From NCBI GenBank assembly GCA_035556195.1, contig DATMFK010000060.1:62001-126000 (forward strand): a stretch of 64,000 bases of DNA, given 5' to 3'. The notes under the pieces were generated by a model. The model was not told the origin of the DNA and did not search any database. It saw nothing but the letters and a program-made list of their open reading frames with translations. Of this stretch, positions 25,536-34,038 are shown piece after piece (the stretch's first letter is position 1; each line of letters starts with the position of its first letter). A program made the translations under genes and the position numbers. This stretch comes from G016756615 sp035556195 (GTDB taxonomy: Bacteria > Pseudomonadota > Alphaproteobacteria > Rhizobiales > Rhizobiaceae).

Positions 25536-26242
25536 CGCTTATGCGCTCCGAAATAGGCCGCGTGAATGTCTTCGCGGCTGAGTGAAGCCGGGGTGCCGGT
25601 CAGCGTCACTCTTCCCTCCATCATGCAATAGACCCGATCGGCCACTTTCAGCGCTTGACCGATGTCCTGCTCGATGATGACGACGGAGGCGCCGCTCGCG
25701 CGGATCTTGGGAAAGGCCGAGTAGATGTCCTTCACCACCACTGGCGCGAGGCCCAGGCTCACCTCGTCGCAGAGCAGCACGCGCGGATTGGACATCAGCG
25801 CGCGGCCGATCGCCACCATCTGCTGCTGGCCGCCCGAGAGCGCCGTGCCGGGATTGTGCCGCCGTTCCTTCAACACCGGAAAGAGATCGTAGATCGCATC
25901 GAGCGCCCAGGCGCCGCTGCCGCTGCGGCCATATTTGCCGATAAGCAGGTTCTCCTCGACCGACAGGGACGGAAAGAGCCGGCGCCCCTCGGGCACCATG
26001 GCGATTCCGAGCCGCACGACGTCGGGTGCGGGCAGGGCGCCGATCTCCCGGCCGTCATAGCGGATATGTTCCGGCGCATTGCGGATCAGGCCGGAGATCG
26101 AGCGCAGCAGGGTCGACTTGCCGGCGCCGTTGGCTCCGATCACGGCGACAGTCTCACCCTCGGCGAGCGTCATGTCGACGCCGAACAACGCCTGGAAGTC
26201 GCCGTAGAACGCCGTCAGGCCATTGGTCTCTAGCAGGGCCAT
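25532..26242 (-). CDS. Liv-type ABC transporter ATPase (LivF-like), operon I
   Basis: The ATG at 26240-26242 overlaps the LivG-like stop (TGATG) and gives 236 residues, the normal LivF size; the open frame extends 204 bp further upstream but that part is noise. Walker A is GANGAGKST, the signature is LSGGQQQMVAIGRAL and Walker B is VLLCDEVSLGLAP. It energises the operon I importer together with the LivG-like ATPase. Confidence 0.9.
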   Translation of the reverse strand: MALLETNGLTAFYGDFQALFGVDMTLAEGETVAVIGANGAGKSTLLRSISGLIRNAPEHIRYDGREIGALPAPDVVRLGIAMVPEGRRLFPSLSVEENLLIGKYGRSGSGAWALDAIYDLFPVLKERRHNPGTALSGGQQQMVAIGRALMSNPRVLLCDEVSLGLAPVVVKDIYSAFPKIRASGASVVIIEQDIGQALKVADRVYCMMEGRVTLTGTPASLSREDIHAAYFGAHKR

Positions 26243-26961
26243 CAGACGTCGATCCCGAGATAGATTTCGCGCACCTCCTTCGAGGCCATGATCGTGTCGG
26301 AATCGCCGACGCCGATCACCCGACCGAAATGCAGAACGACCAGGCGGCTGACGACCGAGGTCAAAGCATGCAGAACATGCTCGACCCAGATGATCGACAC
26401 ACCGCGCCGGTGTATCGCGCGGATCGTCTCCACGAGTTCCTGGCATTCGCCTTCGGTCAGGCCGCCGGCAATCTCGTCGAGCAGCAGGATCTTTGGATCG
26501 GTGGCGAGCGCCCGGGCAAGCTCGAGCCGCTTGCGCTGTAGCAGACCAAGCTTCCCGGCTACGTGATTGGCCCGTGACAAAAGCCCCGTCTCGACCAGAA
26601 TGTCCGCGCAGCGGTCGCCGACTTCCCGCTCGGTCTTTCGCGACCCGAAGGCGGCTGCCACCAGCAGGTTCTCGAACACCGTCAGCTTCTCGAAGGGCTG
26701 AGGGATCTGGAATGTACGGCCAATGCCGGCAAGACAGCGCGTCATCGGCGACTGCCGCGTCACGTCGGCGCCGTCGAAGTGGATGGTTCCGGCATCGACG
26801 CGGATATTGCCCGTGATCAGATTGAAAAGCGTGGACTTGCCGGCGCCGTTCGGCCCGATCACGCCGAGCGCCTCGCCCTTTTCCAGCGCAAACGAAATTT
26901 GGTCGGCCACCTTCAGAGCGCCAAAGCTCTTCGATAGCTGGTCAAGGGCGAGTATTGGCAT
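26242..26961 (-). CDS. Liv-type ABC transporter ATPase (LivG-like), operon I
   Basis: 239 residues from the ATG at 26959-26961 (MPILALDQLSKSFGALKVA). Walker A is GPNGAGKST and Walker B is ILLLDEIAGG. The usual LSGGQ signature is replaced by GKLGLLQRKRLELARAL, as in many LivG proteins of this branch and in its operon II paralogue. A strong hairpin lies between the binding-protein gene and this start, probably reducing expression of everything downstream relative to the binding protein. Confidence 0.9.
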   Translation of the reverse strand: MPILALDQLSKSFGALKVADQISFALEKGEALGVIGPNGAGKSTLFNLITGNIRVDAGTIHFDGADVTRQSPMTRCLAGIGRTFQIPQPFEKLTVFENLLVAAAFGSRKTEREVGDRCADILVETGLLSRANHVAGKLGLLQRKRLELARALATDPKILLLDEIAGGLTEGECQELVETIRAIHRRGVSIIWVEHVLHALTSVVSRLVVLHFGRVIGVGDSDTIMASKEVREIYLGIDV

Positions 26962-26992
26962 CAGGGTCTCGGTTTTCGCGCATTTGCCGCGC

Positions 26993-27024
26993 GATCGGTT
27001 CGGAGGTCGTCCTCCGAACCGATC
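26993..27024 (-). promoter_or_regulatory. Intercistronic hairpin between binding-protein and LivG-like genes
   Basis: Perfect 14-bp stem GATCGGTTCGGAGG / CCTCCGAACCGATC with loop TCGT, 33 bp past the binding-protein stop. Such hairpins commonly protect the upstream message from 3' decay or attenuate transcription, giving more binding protein than membrane components. The paralogous operon II has an analogous hairpin at 38402-38442. Confidence 0.75.
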
Positions 27025-27056
27025 TCGCAGGGTTGGTCCTTCGCCTGGGCGAGGGC

Positions 27057-28334
27057 TCAGCCTATGGCTTCCATCTTGCCGCCCGTCGGGATGGTCGGCG
27101 CCGTCTGGTTGTCCACGATGACGAGGTCGTAGCCGCCACCCTCCTTGAGGCGCCATTGACCGCCGACCAGCGGCGTCTTGGCGATGTTCTTGGCCGCGAA
27201 GGGCGGAACATTGGTGCCATCCCAGGCCACGCGGCCGACGATCGTATCGAGCTTTGAGCTCGCGATCGCGGCGATCACCGCCTGGGAATCCGTTGGGTCG
27301 GCGCGCTTCATCACGTCGACCGCCAGTTCGAAGAGAGCATGGGCAAAGCCGATCGGCTGGGTCCAGGGCCGGCCCGTCGCTTCGGTGAAGCCCGCGGCCA
27401 GATCCTTCGCGCTCTGGCCCGTCAGCGACGACTTGAACGGATGGCTCGCCGACCACCAGACTTCGGAGGAAAGGTTGTGCCCGTTCTTGCCGAGCGCCTC
27501 GACCGCCTGGGGAAACAGGATCGCCTTGCCGATGGAGGCGATTTTCGGCTTGAAGCCCTGCTGCTGGGCCTGGTTCCAGAAGGTTGTGAAGTCCGGCGGG
27601 ATCATCACGCCGGTGATGATCTCGCTCCCATCCGATTTGAAGGCATTGATCTGGGCCGAGAAATCGTCGGTAAGGTTCTGGTAGCGGCCGGGATCGTTGA
27701 GCGTATAGCCGAGCTTCTCCAGCACCGGCGGGAAGCCCACAGCCTTGTCGCCCCAGGCATTGCCGTCACCGTCATTGGGGAACAGGCCGCCGACCTTCTT
27801 GTTGGTCTCGAGCTGGCCCCACATGTTGGTATAGACGGCGATGACGTCTTCCAGCCCCCAGAAGAAGTGGAAGGCGCTGTTGAACGGTTTCCACGACGAA
27901 GGGTCGCCCGGATTGGCCTGCTGGCCAATGAACCAGGGCTGCCACGGTGCCGCGGTGGAGATGCAGGGCACTTCCTCCGCTTCGCAGGTCGTGGCGACCG
28001 GATTGGTTGTCTCCGGTGTCGAGGCGACCAGCACGAGGTTCACCTCGTTGTCGACGATCAGTTCCTTGGCGACCTCGGCAGCCCGGTTCGGGTTGGACTG
28101 GCTATCCTTCACCACGACTTCAAAGTTGGTCCCGGCCGCTTTGGTCGCGGCCATGAAGCCGTCGATGATGAACTTGTCGGCCTCGGCGAACGCGGCGAGC
28201 GGGCCAGTCTGCGGGCTGACATAGCCGAGCTTGATCGGGGCTCCCTGCGCGATGGCCGGCCTGGCCAGACCCGAGGTGGCCGCCAGTGCTCCCGTGGCGG
28301 CTGCGGACTTCAGCAATTCGCGTCTTGTAATCAT
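27057..28334 (-). CDS. Liv-type periplasmic substrate-binding protein, operon I
   Basis: 425 residues from the ATG at 28332-28334. MITRRELLKSAAATGALA is a Tat-type signal (RRELLK), with cleavage near AIAQG. The mature protein is a type I periplasmic binding protein: IKLGYVSPQTGPLAAFAEAD, AAEVAKELIVDNEVNLVLVA and a second lobe with VGGLFPNDGDGN. Folded export by Tat is unusual but common for aromatic-uptake members. It would bring an aromatic substrate to the LivHMGF-like importer encoded downstream. Confidence 0.88.
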   Translation of the reverse strand: MITRRELLKSAAATGALAATSGLARPAIAQGAPIKLGYVSPQTGPLAAFAEADKFIIDGFMAATKAAGTNFEVVVKDSQSNPNRAAEVAKELIVDNEVNLVLVASTPETTNPVATTCEAEEVPCISTAAPWQPWFIGQQANPGDPSSWKPFNSAFHFFWGLEDVIAVYTNMWGQLETNKKVGGLFPNDGDGNAWGDKAVGFPPVLEKLGYTLNDPGRYQNLTDDFSAQINAFKSDGSEIITGVMIPPDFTTFWNQAQQQGFKPKIASIGKAILFPQAVEALGKNGHNLSSEVWWSASHPFKSSLTGQSAKDLAAGFTEATGRPWTQPIGFAHALFELAVDVMKRADPTDSQAVIAAIASSKLDTIVGRVAWDGTNVPPFAAKNIAKTPLVGGQWRLKEGGGYDLVIVDNQTAPTIPTGGKMEAIG

Positions 28335-28358
28335 ATGGCTTCTTCCTCCCAAAAAGAT

Positions 28359-29420
28359 TCAATATGGCGGACGATGTCCGCTCCAGGCGTCCTGCAACAG
28401 CGCACGGATCGAGCCACGATCGATCGGCCGTGGATTGGAATAGGGGTTCTTGGTCGCGATCTCCGCCGCCCGGTCGAGATCGGCTTCGCTGAGGCCGAAG
28501 TCTTTCAGCGCCATCGGCGAGCCGATGGATCTGGCGAAATCATAGAGCGCCTGTCCGGGGGAGCCGCCGAATATTTCGGAGATCGGTTTCATCAGCTCCG
28601 GTATAGCCGCGGCATTGAAGCCAATCGTGTGCGGCAGCATGATTGAATGGGTTTCGGCGTGCGGCGTGTCGAAGCTGCCGCCCAGCGTGTGGCAGATCTT
28701 GTGATGCAGGGACATCGCCACTTGGCCGAGCACGGTGCCACAGAGCCATGCTCCATAGAGCGCCGTCTCGCGCGCCGCGCCGTCGCGCGGACTGTTGACG
28801 ATCGTGGGTAGCGCCTCCTTGAGCGCGCGCATGCCCTCGACCGACATCATGCTCGTAATGGGATTGCGGTCGCTGGCATAAAGCCCTTCGGCGGCATGCG
28901 CGATCGCGTTGAGCCCGCTGGTGACGCTCATGCCAACGGGCAGGCCGAGCGTGAGCTGCGGATCATAGACGACGATTTCCGGCGTGACCTTCGGGCTTCG
29001 CAGCGTGGTCTTTGCGCCGTTTTCGGTCTGGCCGAGAATCGGCGTGACCTCGGAGCCGGCATAGGTGGTGGGCACGACGATCTGCGGGATGTCGGTGCGA
29101 TAGGCCATGGCTTTGCCGAGCCCCGTGGTGGAGCCGCCGCCGAGCGATACGACGCAATCGGCGCCGAGTTCGGCCGCGCGGCCGACGGCACGTTCGGTAA
29201 CCTCCACCGGTGTATGCATGGTCGCGTCCGTGAAGGTACCGACCGAGAGCGCTCCCAGCCGTTGCGCCATCGCGTCAGCATCCGCCGCCTGCTGGGGCGT
29301 CGACAACACGAGCGCGCGGCGGCATTCCAGCGCCTCGACCCATTTGCCGACCGCTGCGCTCGCTCCATTGCCGAAGACGATGCGCGCCGGGCTTCCCTGA
29401 TAGGTGAAGGATATTGTCAC
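28359..29420 (-). CDS. Maleylacetate reductase (iron-type alcohol dehydrogenase family)
   Basis: 353 residues from a GTG that overlaps the upstream dioxygenase stop (GTGA). The nucleotide-binding loop is VVSLGGGSTTGLGKAMAY, followed by the family block VPTTYAGSEVTPILGQTENG and the metal/active-site region LHHKICHTLGGSFDTPHAET with the expected histidines. These features fit maleylacetate reductases well. It reduces maleylacetate with NAD(P)H to 3-oxoadipate, which then enters the beta-ketoadipate route. Overlap with hydroxyquinol dioxygenase 2 couples the two successive steps. The 3-oxoadipate-processing genes are not in the window. Confidence 0.92.
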   Translation of the reverse strand: MTISFTYQGSPARIVFGNGASAAVGKWVEALECRRALVLSTPQQAADADAMAQRLGALSVGTFTDATMHTPVEVTERAVGRAAELGADCVVSLGGGSTTGLGKAMAYRTDIPQIVVPTTYAGSEVTPILGQTENGAKTTLRSPKVTPEIVVYDPQLTLGLPVGMSVTSGLNAIAHAAEGLYASDRNPITSMMSVEGMRALKEALPTIVNSPRDGAARETALYGAWLCGTVLGQVAMSLHHKICHTLGGSFDTPHAETHSIMLPHTIGFNAAAIPELMKPISEIFGGSPGQALYDFARSIGSPMALKDFGLSEADLDRAAEIATKNPYSNPRPIDRGSIRALLQDAWSGHRPPY

Positions 29421-30274
29421 GAGCCGCGCCCTTTCTTCGCCCGGACCATCACGAAGGTGAAATCCAGCGACCAGCTGTCGCCTTTCCCTGTTGGCTTGAA
29501 TTCGCCGATCAGCTCTTCCTTGACGCCGAACAGGGCGTCTCGGCCGAGATTGGGATCGCCGCCGTCATAGACATGCGTGCTGATCGTCTCGAACCCTTCG
29601 GCCTTTATCAGGAAGTGTAGATGGGCAGGGCGGCGTAGTGGAAAGCCGAGGCTGCTGAGCATCTGGCCCACAGGCCCGTCGCAAGGCACGGCATAGCCAC
29701 CCGGCCGGACCGTCTTGTAGCGAAAGGAGCCCTTCGCATCGGCCGTGAACACGCCGCGCAGATTGAATTCGGGCTGCTTGTCCGGCTGCTGGTTCTCGTA
29801 CCAGCCTTCGCTGTTGGCCTGCCAGGTCTCGATGGTGGCGCCCGGAATCGGATCCCCATCGAGGTCCTGAACGCGTCCGGTGACGACGAGTGCAGGACCC
29901 ACGCCATCGAGCGAGATATTGGCGTCGAGCGCCAGTCGAGGGGCGTCCGCGCGATAGAAGGGCCCGCGCACCGTATTGGGCGTCGCGCCCTTCGGTCGGC
30001 GGGTGTTGATCTCCTCGATCAGTGCCGTGACGCCCAGGAGGTCTGAAAGCAGCACCCATTCCTGCCGACGGCCGTCGCTGGCGTGGCCGACCTCGGTCAG
30101 GAACTCCATGGCTCGCCGCCAGTCTGCATGGCTGGGCCGTGTCTCGCGGACCAGCATGTGCAGATGCTCGATGACGGGAACCATAAACGCTTGCAAGGGC
30201 CCCTCCGAGTGCTTGTCGAGCCGATCGGCCACAAGCTGCGCAGAGTTGCGCTCGCTCGACGAGATTTCAGGCAT
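29417..30274 (-). CDS. Intradiol ring-cleavage dioxygenase 2 (hydroxyquinol 1,2-dioxygenase type)
   Basis: 285 residues from the ATG at 30272-30274, which has a GGAGGAG site; an upstream in-frame start lies inside the promoter. Fe(III) ligands are present: Tyr in NSEGWYENQQP, Tyr in GGYAVPCDGPVG 24 residues before the first His, and both His in RPAHLHFL. The loop before the histidines reads GFPLRRPAH where copy 1 has GRHPYRPAH, so the active-site mouth differs. It is the first gene of operon I. It would convert hydroxyquinol to maleylacetate for the reductase encoded next. LysR regulator 2 is divergent from it. Confidence 0.87.
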   Translation of the reverse strand: MPEISSSERNSAQLVADRLDKHSEGPLQAFMVPVIEHLHMLVRETRPSHADWRRAMEFLTEVGHASDGRRQEWVLLSDLLGVTALIEEINTRRPKGATPNTVRGPFYRADAPRLALDANISLDGVGPALVVTGRVQDLDGDPIPGATIETWQANSEGWYENQQPDKQPEFNLRGVFTADAKGSFRYKTVRPGGYAVPCDGPVGQMLSSLGFPLRRPAHLHFLIKAEGFETISTHVYDGGDPNLGRDALFGVKEELIGEFKPTGKGDSWSLDFTFVMVRAKKGRGS

Positions 30275-30318
30275 AACTCCTCCATGGGGGTAACGTAGCA
30301 GGCCGGATCCGAGTGCTT

Positions 30319-30355
30319 GATAATTTTTTTCCTGATTTATATGCATAGTTGTTAT
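30319..30355. promoter_or_regulatory. Operon I / lysR 2 control region with T-N11-A site A
   Basis: ATGCATAGTTGTTAT at 30341-30355 (T-N11-A) starts 13 bp before the lysR 2 ATG and overlaps it, exactly as site B does at lysR 1. GATAATTTTTTTC at 30319-30331 lies 22 bp to the operon side and is probably the core of the leftward operon I promoter. Operon II carries the same pair (GATAATTTCTTTC plus T-N11-A) at the same 22-bp spacing. Confidence 0.7.
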
Positions 30356-31304
30356 GAAGATCGATGAGAGACATCTCGTACAGCTTGCCGCTGTCGTTCA
30401 GGCAGGCGGGGTGACGGAAGGCGCGGCCTTGCTGGGCCTTAGCCAGCCGGGCGTCTCCCGGACGCTCGCCATGTTGGAAAAACGCCTCGGAGAACCTTTG
30501 TTCATCAAGGGGCGCCGGCCACTGCAACCAACGCCCCTCGGCCGTGCCCTTGCCGATCATGGCCAGGTCATGCTCACGGCGTCTCGCAAGGCGTCCGCAT
30601 TGATCGAAGGTTTTCGGCACGGCCGCACCGGGCTCGTGCGCGTGGGCGGCACGCCATTCTTCATGGACGCCCTGATTGCCGGCATGGTCGCCGGCTTCCA
30701 GAACGCATTCCCCGACGTCCGCGTCGAACAGAGCTATGGCTATCTCGGGGAATTGCGCGCCGCCATCCTCGCGGATCGCATCGATCTCGCAATTTGCCCC
30801 ATCGGCGTGCTCGATGAGGGTTCGGGCATGCATTTTCAGGAACTGCTTCCGGGCCGCAACGTCGTCGCCTGCCGTGTTACGCATCCGCTGCTGCTCAAGC
30901 GCAAGCTCGAGGGCCCGGAACTGCTCGAATACCCCTGGATCGCCCCGCCTCCGGGCAGTCCGCTGCTGGCGGACCTGCGAAGCCTCGTTCTTTCGCTCGG
31001 CGCGACGGAGACGAAGATCCGCTATGCCGGCGGCTCGCTGACCAGCGCCATCAATTACATGAAGGAAAGCGACGCCTTGACGATCCTTCCGCACAGCGTG
31101 GTATTCGCCTATCGCAACGACAAGACCATTACCGCGCTGCCCGTGAGTATTCCGCACCCGGAGCGGGCGCTCGGCCTGATGCGGCGGAAAGGAGACCTGA
31201 GCGCGCCCGCCATCGAGGCATTCTCGGCGCATATTCGCAAAGGTTTTGAGAATCTGAGGCATTTGATCAAGCGCCACGAGCAATCCGTGGTCTGGGGCAT
31301 GTAG
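30354..31304 (+). CDS. LysR-family transcriptional regulator 2
   Basis: 316 residues. The HTH (about 6-65) has GGVTEGAALLGLSQPGVSRTL and LEKRLGEPLF, and the effector domain starts near 92 (VRVGGTPFFMDALIAGMVAG). It is a paralogue of LysR regulator 1. Like that gene, it has no Shine-Dalgarno sequence, its ATG being overlapped by the T-N11-A site. Divergent orientation to operon I makes it the probable activator of hydroxyquinol degradation, responding to an aromatic or ring-cleavage product. It is convergent with the end of operon II. Confidence 0.9.
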   Translation: MKIDERHLVQLAAVVQAGGVTEGAALLGLSQPGVSRTLAMLEKRLGEPLFIKGRRPLQPTPLGRALADHGQVMLTASRKASALIEGFRHGRTGLVRVGGTPFFMDALIAGMVAGFQNAFPDVRVEQSYGYLGELRAAILADRIDLAICPIGVLDEGSGMHFQELLPGRNVVACRVTHPLLLKRKLEGPELLEYPWIAPPPGSPLLADLRSLVLSLGATETKIRYAGGSLTSAINYMKESDALTILPHSVVFAYRNDKTITALPVSIPHPERALGLMRRKGDLSAPAIEAFSAHIRKGFENLRHLIKRHEQSVVWGM

Positions 31305-31316
31305 TGTCGCGGCCAG

Positions 31317-31333
31317 CGGCGGGGGACGCCGCC
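31317..31333. terminator. Short hairpin between convergent lysR 2 and operon II
   Basis: GCGGCG / CGCCGC with a 5-nt loop in the 37-bp gap between two convergent stops. Plausible shared terminator, but there is no T-run. Confidence 0.45.
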
Positions 31334-31341
31334 GAGCCTCG

Positions 31342-31950
31342 TCAAAAGGTTGCGGAATCGTCCGGCCAGAGCAGCACCGGCGTTGACACCGTGTCGACCA
31401 TAGGACCCAGCCCGTGCCAGGCACGATTGGAATAGACAAGCGCTTCCGCCTGCCGCGCCGTATGCCTGCCGGGCGAGACCGATGTCAGCTCGGCTGTCAC
31501 CAGACATGCGCCGGGCGTCTCCAGGCGACCGCGGATTTCGCCCCGGAACCAGAGGGCGACCTGTGGATAATAGGGTTCGCCGCTTTCGAGACGCGCCCAT
31601 CTTACATCCGGCCCGAAGCGCTCTTTGCCGCTCGTCGCACAGAGGCGGGCAAGTTCCATATCGGCGCGGCGGACGAAATGGACGACGACCGATGCCGCAC
31701 GCTCGATTTCCCGGGCACTCGTCGAGGACGCCGAGAGCGAGAAGGCGACCATGGGAGGCGCGGCGCTGATCGAGATCAGGGAGCTCACCGTCAGCGCCAC
31801 CGGGCCTTCGCCAGCGTCCGCCGTGATGATCGCGACGCCCGAGGGGTGATGTCGGAACGCGGCGAGAAACGCCTCCGTCATGCCAGAGGCCGCGGCGCCA
31901 GTCTCCGGCGCCGCGACTTCGTCAGGCATGCCTTTTGCGGGCGCGCTCAT
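31342..31950 (-). CDS. Flavin reductase component of a two-component monooxygenase
   Basis: 202 residues from the ATG at 31948-31950, which overlaps the oxygenase stop (ATGA); an upstream in-frame start is less likely. It matches the HpaC/flavin-reductase-like split barrel: FRHHPSGVAIITADAGEGPV, TVSSLISISAAPPMVAFSLS and GRLETPGACLVTAELTSVS. It would use NAD(P)H to supply reduced FAD or FMN to the oxygenase encoded immediately upstream. It is the last gene of operon II. Confidence 0.87.
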   Translation of the reverse strand: MSAPAKGMPDEVAAPETGAAASGMTEAFLAAFRHHPSGVAIITADAGEGPVALTVSSLISISAAPPMVAFSLSASSTSAREIERAASVVVHFVRRADMELARLCATSGKERFGPDVRWARLESGEPYYPQVALWFRGEIRGRLETPGACLVTAELTSVSPGRHTARQAEALVYSNRAWHGLGPMVDTVSTPVLLWPDDSATF

Positions 31951-33173
31951 TTCTTCTCGATCAAGTCGTAGAATTGCCAGACCCGATCGCTCCACACTCC
32001 GGCAATATCGCGGCCGGCTGCGGCTACGATGTTCGGGTTGATCGTGAAGTGGTTCGCCGCCGTCAGCATCTCGCGATAGATCCGCTGCATCACGCCATAA
32101 CGCAGCGAAGCGCCGCCCACTGCGCGATAGACGAACTGACAGGCATCGATGCCCGCCTCGTGTACTTCCGATTTGGCAAGATGCACGAGGCTGATCTGGC
32201 GTGTGGTCATCCGGTTTCCGGCTTCGATCGAGGCCTCGACCTCGCGCCAGACCTCGAACAGAAAGGCGCGGGCGGCTCGCACGCGGGCTTCGGCGCGGCC
32301 GAAATCATACCAGAACTTGTCACTTTCACCGAGCAGGCCGGCACGGCCGGTCTTGGTCTTCGCATAGTTCGCGGCCTCGTCGAGCATCCGTCGCGAGGCG
32401 CCGATGGCCCAGCCGGAATGCCCGATGGCCGCAAGACCGACGACGCCGAGGCTGAAGAACTCCTTCATGCGCTGCGGCTCGGCGGTCAGGATCGGAAACA
32501 CCATGTCGTCGGGGATGAAGACATCCTTTGCGGCATAGTCGATGCTGCCGGTGGCCTGAAGACCCAGCACATTCCAGTTGCCGAGCAGTTCGTGGTTGTC
32601 GACCGGGGCATGCGCGCAGAGCACGATCACATCGCCATTCGCGTCCTTGGCCGGCTGACCCGTGCCGTCGTCGAGCAGGGCGGCGGAATGCGTGTAGGTC
32701 GCGTGATAGATGCCGCTGGCATAGGACCACCGGCCGTTCAGGAGATAGCCGCCATCTATTTTCTTCAGCATGCCGGTGGGCGTACCCTGGCCGGAGAAGC
32801 GGTTGTCGGTCTCGCCGTCGAACAGGCGGCCGATGGCCGTATCGGGTAGAAAGGCCGCCGACATTGCGCCGATGCAGGCATGCACCATGGAAATCCAGCC
32901 GGCCGCGCCGCTGTGATAGGTGATCGCTTCGATCAGTTGCAGCCCCTGGGTCGGCGAGAGCTGCGCGCCGCCTATGTCCTCGCCGGCGAAGACATGGCTC
33001 ATGCGCAGCGGCTTGAGCGCCTCGAAGGTCTCCTCGTTGAGGCGGCCGAGCTTTTCGTTCGCCTCGGAATTCTTGTCGAGGATCGGGCCGATCTTCTCCA
33101 CATGGGCCATGAGGGACGCGAAGTCCGTCTTTGTACCCCAGTAGCCTTTGCCGTGCTTCACTGGTGCGTTCAT
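31947..33173 (-). CDS. Group D flavin-dependent aromatic hydroxylase (oxygenase component)
   Basis: 408 residues with the acyl-CoA dehydrogenase fold used by HsaA/HpaB-type two-component monooxygenases: SGAAGWISMVHACIGAMSA, FSGQGTPTGMLKKIDGGYL, GRWSYASGIYHATYTHSAAL and YRAVGGASLRYGVMQRIYRE. It lacks the features of a true acyl-CoA dehydrogenase context and is paired by ATGA overlap with a flavin reductase. A resorcinol 4-hydroxylase (GraA-like) role producing hydroxyquinol would link operon II to operon I; this is inference from size, fold and neighbours. AAGGAGGAATTGGC gives a strong ribosome site. Confidence 0.82.
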   Translation of the reverse strand: MNAPVKHGKGYWGTKTDFASLMAHVEKIGPILDKNSEANEKLGRLNEETFEALKPLRMSHVFAGEDIGGAQLSPTQGLQLIEAITYHSGAAGWISMVHACIGAMSAAFLPDTAIGRLFDGETDNRFSGQGTPTGMLKKIDGGYLLNGRWSYASGIYHATYTHSAALLDDGTGQPAKDANGDVIVLCAHAPVDNHELLGNWNVLGLQATGSIDYAAKDVFIPDDMVFPILTAEPQRMKEFFSLGVVGLAAIGHSGWAIGASRRMLDEAANYAKTKTGRAGLLGESDKFWYDFGRAEARVRAARAFLFEVWREVEASIEAGNRMTTRQISLVHLAKSEVHEAGIDACQFVYRAVGGASLRYGVMQRIYREMLTAANHFTINPNIVAAAGRDIAGVWSDRVWQFYDLIEKK

Positions 33174-33236
33174 GCCAATTCCTCCTTTATGGTCGTTTTC
33201 GTCGCGGCCTGGCTCGAGGGTGCCGCGCCCCTGGTT

Positions 33237-34016
33237 TCAGCTGGCGAGGAAGTCGCCGATGGCCGTGACGGTGCGCGGATCCTCCTGCATGGCGAAGTGC
33301 CCGACGCCCTCCACGATGTACGTCCGGGCCTTCGGAATGCGGGCCTGCCAGAGCGGCGCCTGCGAGGACGGCAGCATGCGGTCCTTGTCGCCCCAGACGA
33401 TCAGCGTTTGGTTGGGGATGCGGCTCAGCCAGCGTTCGAGATTGGGGTGGCCCATGCCGTGGACCTTGAGAATGTTGCCGAGCGCCCGACCTTCCTTCTC
33501 GCGAGCCGCGACGAAGGCTTCCACCGGGGGGCACTCCGAGCCGCCGGGGAAATAGCGTGCCGCGACCTCGATGTTATGCGCGAGATAGGCCGGCAATTCC
33601 TGGGGCGGAATCGCACTCAGGTCGGCACCGCGATGATCCGGATGGTTGAGGCCGGCCGGCGCATTCAGCACCAGCTTGGCGAACCGCTCCCCTGCCACGG
33701 CGGCCATTTCGGCGGCCATCCAGCCGCCCATGGAATGCCCCACCAGATGCGGGCGATCGAGGTCGAGGGCTTCGAGGAGGCGAAGATTGTGGACCAGCAT
33801 GTCCTGCATGCCGCTGATGTGCGGTGCCTCGCCGCTCTCGCCGAAACCGGGATGGAAGGGCAGGTAGACGCGGAAGCGATCCGCCAGCCCGCGCGCCCAT
33901 TCATGGCCCTCGACAGTCGCCGCCCCATGCAGCGCGAGCACGGCGGGGCCGCCGCCGATCGCCTTGACCACGGTGCGAACGCCATCGATGTCGTGCGTCA
34001 GGGTTTCGAATTCCAT
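33237..34016 (-). CDS. Alpha/beta hydrolase (meta-cleavage-product hydrolase-like)
   Basis: 259 residues from the ATG at 34014-34016 behind GAGGAGG. Nucleophile elbow PHLVGHSMGGWMAAEMAA, acidic residue in VWGDKDRMLP and His in VEGVGHFAMQEDP form a complete triad. The oxyanion region is VLALHGAATVEGHEW. It resembles hydrolases of aromatic ring-fission products and esters. In operon II it sits between an alcohol dehydrogenase and the flavin hydroxylase, so it may release the phenolic substrate from an ester or cleave a C-C bond. Confidence 0.83.
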   Translation of the reverse strand: MEFETLTHDIDGVRTVVKAIGGGPAVLALHGAATVEGHEWARGLADRFRVYLPFHPGFGESGEAPHISGMQDMLVHNLRLLEALDLDRPHLVGHSMGGWMAAEMAAVAGERFAKLVLNAPAGLNHPDHRGADLSAIPPQELPAYLAHNIEVAARYFPGGSECPPVEAFVAAREKEGRALGNILKVHGMGHPNLERWLSRIPNQTLIVWGDKDRMLPSSQAPLWQARIPKARTYIVEGVGHFAMQEDPRTVTAIGDFLAS

Positions 34017-34038
34017 ATTGTCCTCCTCAAACAATCGA

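Noticed and set aside
31947..33173. Ordinary acyl-CoA dehydrogenase
   Set aside because: The fold is shared, but the partner is a flavin reductase overlapping by 4 bp and the operon is aromatic degradation, so a two-component hydroxylase fits better.
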